The notes: generated by a model not told the origin, from the letters alone. A stretch of 16,595 nt of DNA from JAXGPP01 sp964436865 (GCA_964436865.1 CAYTFK010000140.1:1-16595), one strand, 5' to 3'; counted from the first letter of the stretch, positions 7,256 to 15,942 are shown. Translations and numbers: made by a program.

Positions 7256-8638
7256 ATGACGGCCCGTGCGGCGATTGTCGCGTTCGCTCTGTCCGTAGGG
7301 CTCGCCCAGGCGGAGATCCCGCCGCTTCCGGACGATCTGTCCAAGGCTTACGACGCTGCCCTCACCGAGCTGCGTGCAGGCAAGGACCGGCAGAGCATCG
7401 CCGATCGCCTCAAACCGGTGGTCGAGAAGAACCCGGCAAGCGAATACGCACGTCTCGCCCGCCCCTTCCTCGATGACCTCACGGCCTCGCTCAAAGACGC
7501 GACAGCGAGGCCGGATGACTTGCCCGAAAAGCGGCTGGCTGACGCGCGCCTGCCGTTCCAGGTCCTGAAGAACGCCGAGAGCTTGGACGGACCGCTAAAG
7601 ACGTTTATGGCGAAGGAGCCTTCGGACCCGATCACTCAACTGGTGGCCGCGGACCGGAGCGTCATCGCGAGGCTGATCCCGTTGCTCGCGGACCGTTCCC
7701 CGGCTCGATGTGAGGACTCGTTCTCTATGCGGTGGACGACACCGCAGCCGCGTGTCTGCGATCTCGCCCTGGCCCTCATCGAGTACCATGGAAAGGTCCG
7801 GTTCCACCATGACACCATCCAGGGCACCTACCTGCACCAACTGTCAGACGCCGAGCGCGAGGAGGTGGCCAAGCGCGCGGCCGCCTGGTGGGAGGAAGTG
7901 AAAGACAAACCGATCGCGGCTGGCGTGCGGGCTCAGCTCGTTCATGGTCGGACGTATCCCGAGACGGTGTGGATGGCGAAGACTCTCGCTCGGCTCGCGG
8001 AGGGGCAGGAGACGGATGACCGGGAGTTCGCCCTGAGTGTTCTGCGGGGGATGGTGAAGCAGAATCCGCGGAGCCACGTCGCCGCCTATGCGGCGGACGC
8101 ACTGGCGGAACTCGGTGACACTTCTGCGGTAGACGTCTTCTACAATGAGTGGAAGTCGTGGCTCGGGCGTCCCGGGCTGATCCATGACTCGCACATCGCT
8201 TTTTACCTCTGCAAGCACGGTGAGCGTCGCGAGTGGGAGTTGCTGCACGCGATCTCCCTCGCGGAGGTCCGCAACGGAATGGGACCGGGGGACGGGGCAG
8301 TATGGGCGTGCGTCGTGAATAGCGGTGTGGCGGGCACCAATCCCTACGCGATCCCGATTCTCGGGCTTGCCCTCGATCTGACAGAGAACGCCGGGAGCCG
8401 CTGGGTTGCAGACGGCGCCCAATCGTTCTCGTGCGCCGACACGGCGTGCGAGCTGCTCCAAAAACAGGTAGGAAAGGACTTCGGGTACCGGCGTGCCGGC
8501 ACGGCTGTCGAGCGGCTCGCGGCGATCAAGAAGGCTCAGGACTGGTGGGACGCCGAGGGCAAGGCGCAATACAGTTTTGACTACATCGAGGCGGAGTTGA
8601 TTCCCACGAATGCCCCACTACCGCAGGCGCAGAAGTGA
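7256..8638 (+). CDS. Exported helical repeat-like protein of unknown function (460 aa)
   Basis: The start is firm: GGAGAGGAG at 7242-7250 precedes the ATG. Residues 1-19 (ending AQA) look like a cleavable signal peptide, so the product is predicted to be periplasmic or secreted. The rest is strongly helical and rich in Ala, Leu, Glu and Arg, with repeated helix pairs such as the region from WWEEVKDKPIAAG through YAADALAELGD, and a Trp-rich segment near the C-terminus. This resembles HEAT-like helical repeat scaffolds, but no repeat is regular enough to name. There are no catalytic motifs or membrane helices beyond the signal. It follows the 77-residue gene by 38 bases on the same strand and faces the ABC permease gene tail to tail, with 85 bases between. 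Confidence 0.85.
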   Translation: MTARAAIVAFALSVGLAQAEIPPLPDDLSKAYDAALTELRAGKDRQSIADRLKPVVEKNPASEYARLARPFLDDLTASLKDATARPDDLPEKRLADARLPFQVLKNAESLDGPLKTFMAKEPSDPITQLVAADRSVIARLIPLLADRSPARCEDSFSMRWTTPQPRVCDLALALIEYHGKVRFHHDTIQGTYLHQLSDAEREEVAKRAAAWWEEVKDKPIAAGVRAQLVHGRTYPETVWMAKTLARLAEGQETDDREFALSVLRGMVKQNPRSHVAAYAADALAELGDTSAVDVFYNEWKSWLGRPGLIHDSHIAFYLCKHGERREWELLHAISLAEVRNGMGPGDGAVWACVVNSGVAGTNPYAIPILGLALDLTENAGSRWVADGAQSFSCADTACELLQKQVGKDFGYRRAGTAVERLAAIKKAQDWWDAEGKAQYSFDYIEAELIPTNAPLPQAQK

Positions 8639-8647
8639 CGTTACACA

Positions 8648-8705
8648 AGCGAGGCCTCGCTCGCGCTTCGGGTTACGAAAAGACGAACTTTCGCGGAAAC
8701 GAAAG
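8648..8705. terminator. Hairpins between convergent genes, possible bidirectional terminator
   Basis: The 85-base gap between two convergent genes holds a 14-base perfect palindrome AGCGAGGCCTCGCT (8648-8661) and a hairpin CTTTCG, a 6-base loop, CGAAAG (8688-8705). Neither has a U-run, so classical intrinsic termination is uncertain. The position between converging genes makes a shared termination or transcript-end role plausible. The 11-mer TTCGGGTTACG at 8667-8677 also occurs at 57-67. Confidence 0.4.
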
Positions 8706-8723
8706 GCGACGTTGCGGGGCACG

Positions 8724-10376
8724 TCAACCGGCGGTGGTTGGCGGGACGAAGGGGGATTCGGGCGGGGGCGAGGACTGTTCGTCGACGACGCGCTGCGGAG
8801 TGGCGATGCGGATAGCGCGGACCTCACGAACGATGGTGGGCAGGTTGGCTACGAAGACGACTGCCGCCGCGAGGCCGAGCAGTGTCAACAGAGGGGCCGT
8901 TTCGAAGGGCAAACCCGGCCCGTCGGAGACGTGCATGGTGCTCCAGAAGGGATTGGTGATGTGCAGCAGCGAGTAGCTCGAACCGTACCAGGCGGGGGAT
9001 GAAGCCTGGATCACCATCGGCACCACGCAGCCCAGCACGACCAGGATCACATTCACCATCGCCGCGATTTCGGGTTTGATTGTTATCCAGCGGCGGAGCG
9101 CACGGACCAGGAGCAGGCCCAGGCCGAGATAGACGATCAGGTAGCAGGCGCCGAGGGCGGCGAACGCCAGCACGTTTTCCTCCCGGCTGGAACCGCGGCC
9201 GGTATTGACGAGGGCCACGCCGGCCGCAAGCAGGCCGAGAGCCGCCGCGCAAACGCCCGCCAGCGCGAAGGAGACGGTAAACAGGTAGCCGGTGCCGGGA
9301 CCGGGATTGAACCAGGTCAGGAAGATGCGTCCCAGAAAGCTTCGGGGCAGGCTTCGGCGCACGCGGAGTGAAAGCTCGGGCGACTCGCCCGTCATCAGCG
9401 CGCCGGTGACGAACAGGTGGAGCAGCATGAAGCTGATGCCGATCAGGAGCACTTCCCAATCGAACGACTTCCAGTAGGCGATCACGCCGGCGCTCCATGC
9501 CGCCAGGCACATGAACTGAACAGCGATCACCACGCGGAGCTTTGTCGAACGGTTGTCGCTGGCAAACGTGATTCGCGCGGCGGCGGCGAGGAACACCAGG
9601 ACGAAGTAGGTGACGTAGGCGGTCAGCAGCATTCCGTTGGCGACGAGGAACTCCGGATCGTTGACCGGGAAATCGCTGTCGAACACGACCATGTTGACGA
9701 TGATCATGGCGGCGATCCAGAACAGGATCATCAGACCGGCGATCATCGCCACCGAGGCGACCACCTGCCAGTGCCGCTGCGTGCTCATCGTCGCCAGGAG
9801 CAGACCGATCACCGAAAGCCCGAGCGAAACCAGGCTCGTCCAAAAGATGACGACAAGGATCGTGGGCAGCGAGATGCCGCGAAGCAGATAGGTGAACGCC
9901 AGGCAAGGAGAGATCGCCGAGAGGTAGACGAGCATCTGCAGAAGCGCGCTGCCCAATTTGCCACTGATGATCTGCCGCGGTCGCAGCGCGGTGATGCACA
10001 GCAATTCGTAGGTGCGATCTTCCTGCTCGGAAGCCAGCGAACGGAACGCGCCGAAGGGGACAATCACCAGCAGGGGAAAAGCGAGGATCATGTAGTAGCC
10101 GACAAACATGCCGGGCCCGGTGGAGGTGTAGCCGGCCGCGGGCCCCGCCATTGCCACGCCGACGATCGACCAGCCCCAGCCGCAGATCAGAAGCAGCGCA
10201 AAAGTGATGGCGAACTGGCGGCTCTTGAGCGCCTGGCGGGCCTCCTTGACGAGGATCGGGTTGAGCCACTGGCTGGCCCGCGACAGCCGGCGGTCGAACG
10301 GACCCAGCCAGGCGGGCGGCGTTGGGCCGGACGGCAATACTTCGGCTGCCGTGGAGGTCTCGGCGAGGATCGTCAT
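8724..10376 (-). CDS. ABC-2 type transporter permease (550 aa)
   Basis: The membrane subunit of an ABC exporter. It has a soluble N-terminus of about 45 residues with the amphipathic RASQWLNPILVKEARQALKSRQF segment typical of ABC-2 permeases, then about twelve hydrophobic segments, starting at about residue 55. The long hydrophobic parts are separated by short basic loops, including EQEDRTYELLCITALRPRQIISGK, which matches the common ABC-2 cytoplasmic coupling region. The start overlaps the stop of the ATPase gene by 4 bases (ATGA at 10373-10376), so translation is coupled. It is the last gene of the leftward operon that begins with the large membrane protein. The substrate cannot be read from the sequence. 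Confidence 0.9.
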   Translation of the reverse strand: MTILAETSTAAEVLPSGPTPPAWLGPFDRRLSRASQWLNPILVKEARQALKSRQFAITFALLLICGWGWSIVGVAMAGPAAGYTSTGPGMFVGYYMILAFPLLVIVPFGAFRSLASEQEDRTYELLCITALRPRQIISGKLGSALLQMLVYLSAISPCLAFTYLLRGISLPTILVVIFWTSLVSLGLSVIGLLLATMSTQRHWQVVASVAMIAGLMILFWIAAMIIVNMVVFDSDFPVNDPEFLVANGMLLTAYVTYFVLVFLAAAARITFASDNRSTKLRVVIAVQFMCLAAWSAGVIAYWKSFDWEVLLIGISFMLLHLFVTGALMTGESPELSLRVRRSLPRSFLGRIFLTWFNPGPGTGYLFTVSFALAGVCAAALGLLAAGVALVNTGRGSSREENVLAFAALGACYLIVYLGLGLLLVRALRRWITIKPEIAAMVNVILVVLGCVVPMVIQASSPAWYGSSYSLLHITNPFWSTMHVSDGPGLPFETAPLLTLLGLAAAVVFVANLPTIVREVRAIRIATPQRVVDEQSSPPPESPFVPPTTAG

Positions 10377-11326
10377 TGCACCAGCCCCCGGGTGACTTCG
10401 AGAAACACGTCTTCCAACGACTGCTGGCGCGAGCCGAAGGCGGTTACCCGGAAATCGGCCAGGATCATCGCCTTGAGCAGATCGGCCTCATCGGCTTCGG
10501 TCCCGGCGTGAACGAAGCGGAGGAGGGAATTTTCCGGCACGACCTGGCTCACATCGGGCCGTTCGGCCAGCCAGGCCGCCAGGCGGTCCTGGCCGTCGAG
10601 CACGCGGACTTCGACCGTGCGGTGGACGGTCTGGATCTGCCGCTGGATCTCGGCGACCGAACCGACCGCCACGAGATTGCCGCGCTCGATGATACCGACG
10701 GTGTCGCACATCTCGGCCAGTTCGGTGAGGATGTGGGAGCTGATGAGCACGGCCTTGCCGCGGTCGGCGAGCTTGCGGATCATGAGCCGCAGTTCGATGC
10801 GTGCGCGGGGGTCGAGGCCGGCGGCGGGCTCGTCGAGCACGAGGACGGCGGGGTCATGGATCAATGCCCGGCCGAGGCAGAGCCGCTGTTTCATACCCTT
10901 GGAGAGGCCGTCGATCGGCTTCTCGGCCAGCACGTCGAGGCCGGTGAACTCCATGACGTCGGCCACGGCGCGGCGGCGCTGATCGCCGCGGAGGTTATAG
11001 GCGCGGGCGAAGAAGTCGAGATACTCGACGACGTTGATATTGGAATAGGTGCTGAAGTAGTCGGGCATGAAACCGAGGCGGCGGCGGACGCGGTCGGGAT
11101 CGTTGACGACCGAGAAGCCGTCGACGAAGGCGTCGCCCGCGGTGGGCAGATCGAGGGTGGCGAGGATCCGCATGCTCGTCGTCTTGCCGGCTCCATTGGG
11201 GCCAATATAGCCGAACACCTGGCCGGCGTGGACCTCGAAGGAGACGTCGTCGACGGCGCGCGTCGGGCCGAAGTAGCGGTGCAGGTGCCGCAATTCGATC
11301 ATCGGGCGCGAGTCGGCAGTCGTCAT
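10373..11326 (-). CDS. ABC transporter ATP-binding protein (317 aa)
   Basis: The ATPase that powers the adjacent permease. It has Walker A GPNGAGKT (residues 42-49), signature LSKGMKQ (141-147), Walker B VLVLDE (161-166) and the H-loop histidine in SSH (198). The usual Q-loop region reads GFMPDY, with Asp89 in place of Gln, a variation I recall from related ABC-2 ATPases. The C-terminal third (about 235-317) has a beta-rich regulatory-like tail, as in ABC-2 export ATPases. Its start lies 26 bases after the stop of the large membrane protein and its stop overlaps the permease start, so all three are one transcription unit. An internal start at Met9 (MIELRHL) is also possible. The ATPase is cytoplasmic; the substrate is unknown. 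Confidence 0.95.
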   Translation of the reverse strand: MTTADSRPMIELRHLHRYFGPTRAVDDVSFEVHAGQVFGYIGPNGAGKTTSMRILATLDLPTAGDAFVDGFSVVNDPDRVRRRLGFMPDYFSTYSNINVVEYLDFFARAYNLRGDQRRRAVADVMEFTGLDVLAEKPIDGLSKGMKQRLCLGRALIHDPAVLVLDEPAAGLDPRARIELRLMIRKLADRGKAVLISSHILTELAEMCDTVGIIERGNLVAVGSVAEIQRQIQTVHRTVEVRVLDGQDRLAAWLAERPDVSQVVPENSLLRFVHAGTEADEADLLKAMILADFRVTAFGSRQQSLEDVFLEVTRGLVQ

Positions 11327-11352
11327 GTCCTCGTCTCAGTCGTGGCTGATGG

Positions 11353-13919
11353 TCACCAGTTGCCGCGAATCACGTGGAACTCGGACTCGACCCTGGCCTT
11401 GGGCAGGCCCAACTCGATCTCGGGCGACCGCCCGACGATCGCCACGTACGAGCGGGGCGCCAAGTTGCCGGCGGCGAGCCTCGCAACCGCGGCGACCGAA
11501 GTCTCGAGCATACCGGTTCGCTGGGCCGGATCGGGTAGATTCGTGTTGCCTGAGTAGTAATACCGCCCGGAACTGCCGAAGCCCGACCTGCGAATGGCCT
11601 GCGGATCAATCTGTGCCGGCACGCGGGGCTGGGCATTCACGATCGCGGTACGCAGCGGTGCAAGAGACTTCTCCAGAGCAACCTCGACGGCCGCCGACTC
11701 GCTACCCGGGGCGACCGCTTCGGCCCAATAGCAGCGTCCGTNNNNNNNNNNNNNNNNNNNNNNNNNNNNNNNNNNNNNNNNNNNNNNNNNNNNNNNNNNN
11801 NNNNNNNNNNNNNNNNNNNNNNNNNNNNNNNNNNNNNNNNNACGGCCGCCGACTCGCTACCCGGGGCGACCGCTTCGGCCCAATAGCAGCGTCCGTCGTC
11901 GGCGCACACCAGCAGTTGCTTGAGATCGGTACCCAGGCCGTTTCTGACAAGGAGCTGAGTGCCATCGGCGGAGGGGCGAATGGCGAGCCCGGCTTTGGCC
12001 AGGCGGGCGCGGATGGTGACCAGTTGTGTCGGAGTGCGCGCGGGAAGCCAACCGGACACCAACCGCTGCTGGTCCTCCCAGAAAACCGTCCGCTCGCCGC
12101 CTCGCATGGAGAAGTCGGCCTCCAAGGGGAGCACGACGGTATCCGGCGGGAATACCAGACCGCCAGCAGGCGCGAGGCCCGCGTAGTACGACAGCCGCGT
12201 CCAGCAGACCGTCCGGCCGCTGGGCTGATCGATGTGCGTGAAGCTCCGCACTCGCACCCGGGTGCCGAGCCCGTCGGCCACGACGGCATAGCCAAAGAGC
12301 AGGCCGGTCACCAGCAGCGCCCCGCCGGGAATGGTGACGAGGAGCAGGTGCAGCCGCTTCCAGCGGCGCAGCAGTAAATAATTCAGCGGCCCGATGACGA
12401 GCACGAAGAGCGATATGAGCACGCGAAACGCCGTTACCGGCGCCAAGCCGACGCCGGGAATGAGGAAGTCCCAGAAATCGGTATTCGGGCGCGTGGCCGA
12501 GAGCCCGTGGCGCTGCGTCCAAAGCCACCGCTGCGACCCGAGCGAATTGAAGAACCACTGCCAGATGTCGGCGTCGCCCGGAAAGGGCTTGTCGGCTGCA
12601 AAGACGGCCACCACGCCCAGATCGAACTGGCGGTACAGAAATGGCGGCTGCTCGGGCGGAGCGGGGACCGGGTTCGGAGTCGGTCGATCGTCCGCGTCAG
12701 TGAGGGGTTGAGTGGGAACAAAAGTGCCGGGCGATTCGGCGCCTTCGTAGACGGCATCGGCGGCTGCTTCGTTGCCGATACCGGTCAGGAATTTCCCGAA
12801 TATTGACTTATCGGGAGCCACCCAGCGGCGAAGCGGGTCGTCGTCTTCGGCCGGCGGGTCGCCCAGTTCGAGAATCGACTCGATTTCGCGGAGGCGCTGC
12901 CAGTCGTCGCCCGCGCTGAAGATGCACAGGTTGGCGCCGGCGGCAGTCCACCGGAGGATGGCGGCGAAGACGGCCGGCCGCTTGCGCTTGAGCGAGCGAA
13001 GTTCGTCGACGCTGACCCACAGCATGTCGAGGCTGCTGTAGTCGATCCACCGCTCGGGCAGTTCGGCCGCGGGCCAAGGGACAATGCACTCGGCCAGGGT
13101 GCTCGAATCGGTGGGGCCGGCATTCGGGTGCCGCGCGAGCATTTCGCTGAGCTCGTTCAAATCCTGCTGCGGGAGCGTGAACCGATCGGCGACCAGCACC
13201 ATTCGCGGCAGGGATTCGGTCCACTCTCCCCACTGATTCATGCTCGCCCAGAACGACATCCGGGGGAGCACCCGGCCGTTTTCGGAGACCTCGATCTTGC
13301 ACTGGTAGCTGTTGCCGCCGAGCGGGACGGCAATGGTCGCCTGCACCTGCCCACTGCCAGCGGGTATTTCGATATCCTGCACGACCCGCGATTGGGACCT
13401 GGTACTCCATGGCCCCTGATGCGCGATGTCGACGGTCAACGTGCGGTCGGCGATCGTGGGCGTCACGGGGTTGACGAAGACCCTGACGGGCTGGTAGCCA
13501 AAGCCGTTGGGCCAGTCGGCCTGAATGCTGATCGCCAGCCCGGCCGCCGTGCCGCCGTGGGTGCGGGAGTTACCCGGCATGCTAGGCATCTGGGCAAGCA
13601 CATTGCCGGCGCAAGCGAACAGACCGACCGCGGCCAGGATGACAACGCGGCCGGGAGAGTTCGGATTGTCTTCGGCAGCGCGGGGCGGCTGCATGAAGGG
13701 GGACTGCCCTTTGCCGTACCCGGTGACCAGCGAGAAGAGCCACACCACGCCGAACAGGGCCGCTTGAACGAGCAAGAGCACGACGATCGCGCCGATCGCG
13801 GCGGAGGCCGCGACCGCCCACACGTGCCCGCGAAGGGCCATGGCGAAGATCGAGAAGACGACGGCCACGCCGGTGGTAATGGCCAAGAGCCGCCGCAATG
13901 TGTACTGGGGTATCAGCAT
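11353..13919 (-). CDS. Large membrane protein of ABC operon (about 803 aa), interrupted by an assembly gap
   Basis: A conserved-looking integral membrane protein of unknown function. From ATG 13919 the product starts MLIPQYTLRRLLAI and has N-terminal hydrophobic segments at about residues 10-28 and 32-62 and another near 91-110. A long, mostly polar and beta-rich extracytoplasmic region follows, then two more membrane segments at about 498-519 and 526-552, then a C-terminal region of about 250 residues. The literal sequence contains 100 N (11742-11841) flanked by the same 55 bases on each side. Removing the N run and one copy (155 bases) joins the frame exactly: ...GSESAAVEVALEKSLAP... continues into the tail that ends VIRGNW at TGA 11353-11355. 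The longer TTG start at 13967 is less likely. It is the first gene of the operon before an ATPase and a permease, so an accessory or sensor role for that exporter is inferred. Confidence 0.85.
11687..11741. repeat. 55-base sequence duplicated across the N gap (left copy)
   Basis: These 55 bases are identical to 11842-11896, starting ACGGCCGCCGACTCGCTACC and ending GTCCGT. The copy ends exactly at the N run. The repeat is most simply the unresolved overlap of two contigs, not biology, since 55 is a common de Bruijn k-mer length. Confidence 0.95.
11742..11841. other. 100-base N run (scaffold gap)
   Basis: Exactly 100 N, a conventional placeholder of unknown size. It lies inside the large membrane protein gene. 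The sequence on both sides is the same for 55 bases, so the true gap is probably zero or negative length. Confidence 0.99.
11842..11896. repeat. 55-base sequence duplicated across the N gap (right copy)
   Basis: This is identical to 11687-11741 and begins directly after the N run. One of the two copies should be removed for a correct reading frame. Confidence 0.95.
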
Positions 13920-13926
13920 GACGTTG

Positions 13927-13955
13927 ATTCTGCCACACTTGCAGGCCGGTGCAAG
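13927..13955 (-). promoter_or_regulatory. Candidate promoter and operator for the ABC operon
   Basis: On the minus strand TTGCAC (13954-13949), a 16-base spacer and CAGAAT (13932-13927) form a plausible promoter. A perfect inverted repeat CTTGCA, GGCCGG, TGCAAG (13938-13955) overlaps the -35 and spacer, a likely regulator site. The expected start point, near 13919-13920, coincides with the ATG of the large membrane protein, which lacks a Shine-Dalgarno. A leaderless transcript would explain this. Confidence 0.4.
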
Positions 13956-13986
13956 TACCCCGACCAATTTGGCCGATACAGCGAGT

Positions 13987-14640
13987 CTAATTCGCCAGCG
14001 CCTCGGCCAACCGCTTTTCGATCTCCTCGGGCGCCCGGGGGTTGAAACCCTCCCAGACCGCCAGGATCAGGCCGCGGCGGTCGATGACGACCGTGGTGGG
14101 GTAGCCACGCATCGGGCCGATCGAGTCGAAGCCGAGGCGGGTCTTTCCGTCCGGGTCGGCATAGATGGGAAAATCGAGGCCGCTGCGGTCCAGGTAGGCC
14201 TCGCTGGCGCTGCGGAGTCCTTCGAGGTCCTCCGGGCTACCCGGTGGATCGGGACTGCATGACACGGCCAGGAAGCGGAAATCGTCGCGGGCCTGCCATT
14301 TCTGGTACAGATTGACAAGGTGAGGCATCTCGGCGAGACAGGGAGGACACCACGTTCCCCAGAAATTGACCAGCGCGACCTTGCCGTGGAGATCGGCCAG
14401 ACTGACGGGGGAATCGGCGCGGACCAGCGGAGTCAGTTCGAGCACCGGCAGCGGCTTACCGACCGCCGGGTGCAGCGACGGCCCGCGCGGCATGGAATCC
14501 ATGAGAAACGGCAGCAGGAGAAAAGAGATGAAGGCCAATGCGGCAAACAGCACCACCAGCCCCCCGAGGACGGTCACGATGCGCCGCAGCCAGGGACCAG
14601 GCTCGGTCGGCTGCGACTCTCCCCAGTTCGTGTCGTTCAT
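13987..14640 (-). CDS. Membrane-anchored TlpA/ResA-like thiol-disulfide oxidoreductase (217 aa)
   Basis: A thioredoxin-fold protein expected to act outside the cytoplasm, probably reducing or isomerising disulfides, for example in cytochrome c maturation or general folding. One membrane helix (about residues 20-47) follows a short cytoplasmic N-terminus. The thioredoxin domain spans about 58-215: WCPPC at 97-101 with Cys98 and Cys101, the FWGTWCPPC context typical of TlpA/ResA, and cis-Pro181 in YPTTVVID. A third Cys lies in AVSCSPDP (128). Length fits a TlpA-type protein with one anchor. The weak Shine-Dalgarno (AGGGGA) lies just before the ATG. It is leftward and 67 bases upstream of the large membrane gene start, with a candidate promoter between, and diverges from dinB. 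Specific partner and pathway are not shown. Confidence 0.92.
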   Translation of the reverse strand: MNDTNWGESQPTEPGPWLRRIVTVLGGLVVLFAALAFISFLLLPFLMDSMPRGPSLHPAVGKPLPVLELTPLVRADSPVSLADLHGKVALVNFWGTWCPPCLAEMPHLVNLYQKWQARDDFRFLAVSCSPDPPGSPEDLEGLRSASEAYLDRSGLDFPIYADPDGKTRLGFDSIGPMRGYPTTVVIDRRGLILAVWEGFNPRAPEEIEKRLAEALAN

Positions 14641-14679
14641 TTTCGCGTTCCCCTGCCGGCAGTGCTCGGGTGGTGGAGG

Positions 14680-14709
14680 TTTGGGTCGCCGGGATCAAGG
14701 ATTATAATC
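14680..14709. promoter_or_regulatory. Palindromic TATAAT promoter between the TlpA-like gene and dinB
   Basis: TATAAT at 14703-14708 on the plus strand is preceded by TTTGGG (14680-14685, 17-base spacer) or TTGGGT (14681-14686, 16-base spacer). It sits in the 10-base palindrome GATTATAATC (14700-14709), so TATAAT also reads on the minus strand at 14706-14701. Rightward, it would give a leader of about 54 bases before the dinB ATG at 14770. Leftward, the -35 match is poor (TTGATG about 20 bases away), so use for the TlpA-like gene at 14640 is speculative. Confidence 0.5.
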
Positions 14710-14769
14710 GATGGGCCGCGTGGGGCATCAACCGCCTGCCAGCGTTTGCTTGGAGATTCCGGACCGCAG

Positions 14770-15942
14770 ATGATCCTGCACGTCGACATGGATGCGTTCT
14801 ACGCCTCGGTCGAGGAGCGCGAGCGACCGGAGTTGCGCGGCCGACCGGTGATCGTGGGGGGCGACGCGGAGCGGCGAGGGGTGGTGTCGGCGGCGAATTA
14901 CGCCGCTCGGCGGTATGGCGTGCATAGTGCGATGCCGATGGCGACGGCGCGGCGGCTCTGCCCCCATGCGGTCTATCTCCACCCGAGGATCGGCTACTAC
15001 GCCGAGATCGCCGAGCGGATTCGAGCGATTTTCGACCGCTACACGCCGCTCGTCGAGCCGCTCTCCTTGGACGAGGCGTTTCTGGATGTGACGGGGAGCG
15101 TCGCGCTGTTCGGGACGGCGGTAGAGATCGGCGGGCGGATCAAGGACGAGATCCGCCGGGAGTTGAGACTGGTGGCCTCGGTGGGCGTGGCGCCGAACAA
15201 GTTCCTGGCCAAGCTGGCCAGCGATCTGGAAAAGCCCGACGGCTTCGTCGTGGTGGAGCCCGAGCGGGTGCAAGCGTTTCTCGATCCGCTGCCGGTCGAG
15301 CGGCTATGGGGCGTGGGACGCGTATCAAGCGAAGCCCTCCACCGGCTGGGGATCCGCACGGTGGGACAGTTGCGGCTCTGGTCGTGCGATGCCCTGGCCG
15401 CCCGTTTCGGCCAGGCCGGAGAGCATCTCTGGCAACTGGCCCACGGCATCGACGACCGCCGGGTGGTGCCCGATCACGAAGCCAAGTCGATCTCGCGCGA
15501 GACGACTTTCGATCGGGATGTGCGCGATCCGGATGTTCTGCGGGCGTGGTTGCTGGAATTGACCGAGCAGGTCGCGTGGCGGCTGCGCCGGCATTCGCTC
15601 CGCGGCCGAACGGTGCATCTCAGGGTGCGTTTTCCCGACTTCCGCACGATTACCCGGTGCCAGACACTGCCGGAAGCGACGAATGTGACCGAGGAGTTGT
15701 GGGAAGCGGCGGCGGCGATGTTCGGCGAACGGGTGCCGGCCGACCATCCACCGGTGCGACTGTTGGGGATGGGGGTGAGCGGCTTCGACCGGTCGGGCGC
15801 GAGGCAGCGGATGCTCTTCGGCGAAGAAGCGCACGAGCGGCGAAGCCGACTGGATGAGGTGACCGACGAGATCCGCGCCCGATACGGCCGCACGGCCATC
15901 GGCCGGGCTGGAGCGAGGGGCAAACCGAGCGAGGAGCGGTGA
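14770..15942 (+). CDS. dinB: DNA polymerase IV, Y-family translesion polymerase (390 aa)
   Basis: An error-prone polymerase that copies past lesions. The start MILHVDMDAFYASVEE gives catalytic Asp6 and steric-gate residue Tyr11. The second metal-binding motif SLDEAFLD (99-106) supplies Asp101 and Glu102. Palm, fingers, thumb and little-finger regions are present in order and length is normal. A beta-clamp binding motif QRMLF is at 346-350. The frame is open for another 150 codons upstream, but those residues do not match the family and overlap the promoter, so ATG 14770 is chosen. A GGAG at 14753-14756 is a weak ribosome site. The CYTH gene begins one base after the stop, so the two are co-transcribed. 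No LexA-type box was recognised upstream, although a planctomycete SOS box could differ. Confidence 0.96.
   Translation: MILHVDMDAFYASVEERERPELRGRPVIVGGDAERRGVVSAANYAARRYGVHSAMPMATARRLCPHAVYLHPRIGYYAEIAERIRAIFDRYTPLVEPLSLDEAFLDVTGSVALFGTAVEIGGRIKDEIRRELRLVASVGVAPNKFLAKLASDLEKPDGFVVVEPERVQAFLDPLPVERLWGVGRVSSEALHRLGIRTVGQLRLWSCDALAARFGQAGEHLWQLAHGIDDRRVVPDHEAKSISRETTFDRDVRDPDVLRAWLLELTEQVAWRLRRHSLRGRTVHLRVRFPDFRTITRCQTLPEATNVTEELWEAAAAMFGERVPADHPPVRLLGMGVSGFDRSGARQRMLFGEEAHERRSRLDEVTDEIRARYGRTAIGRAGARGKPSEER

Noticed and set aside
9417..11557. Long plus-strand open frames opposite the ABC permease and ATPase genes
   Set aside because: They lie antisense to genes with unmistakable Walker and membrane motifs. 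Their residues are rich in Asp, Glu, Arg, Gln and His in a way typical of the antisense of GC-rich genes. No ribosome site or domain is seen.
11353..11640. Separate 95-codon leftward gene starting with GTG
   Set aside because: It is the true C-terminal end of the large membrane protein, separated only by the artefactual gap. The collapsed frame runs straight into it.
14320..14769. 150-codon N-terminal extension of the DNA polymerase IV frame
   Set aside because: The extra residues do not resemble the family, overlap the TlpA-like gene on the other strand and the TATAAT promoter. The internal ATG at 14770 gives the exact family start.
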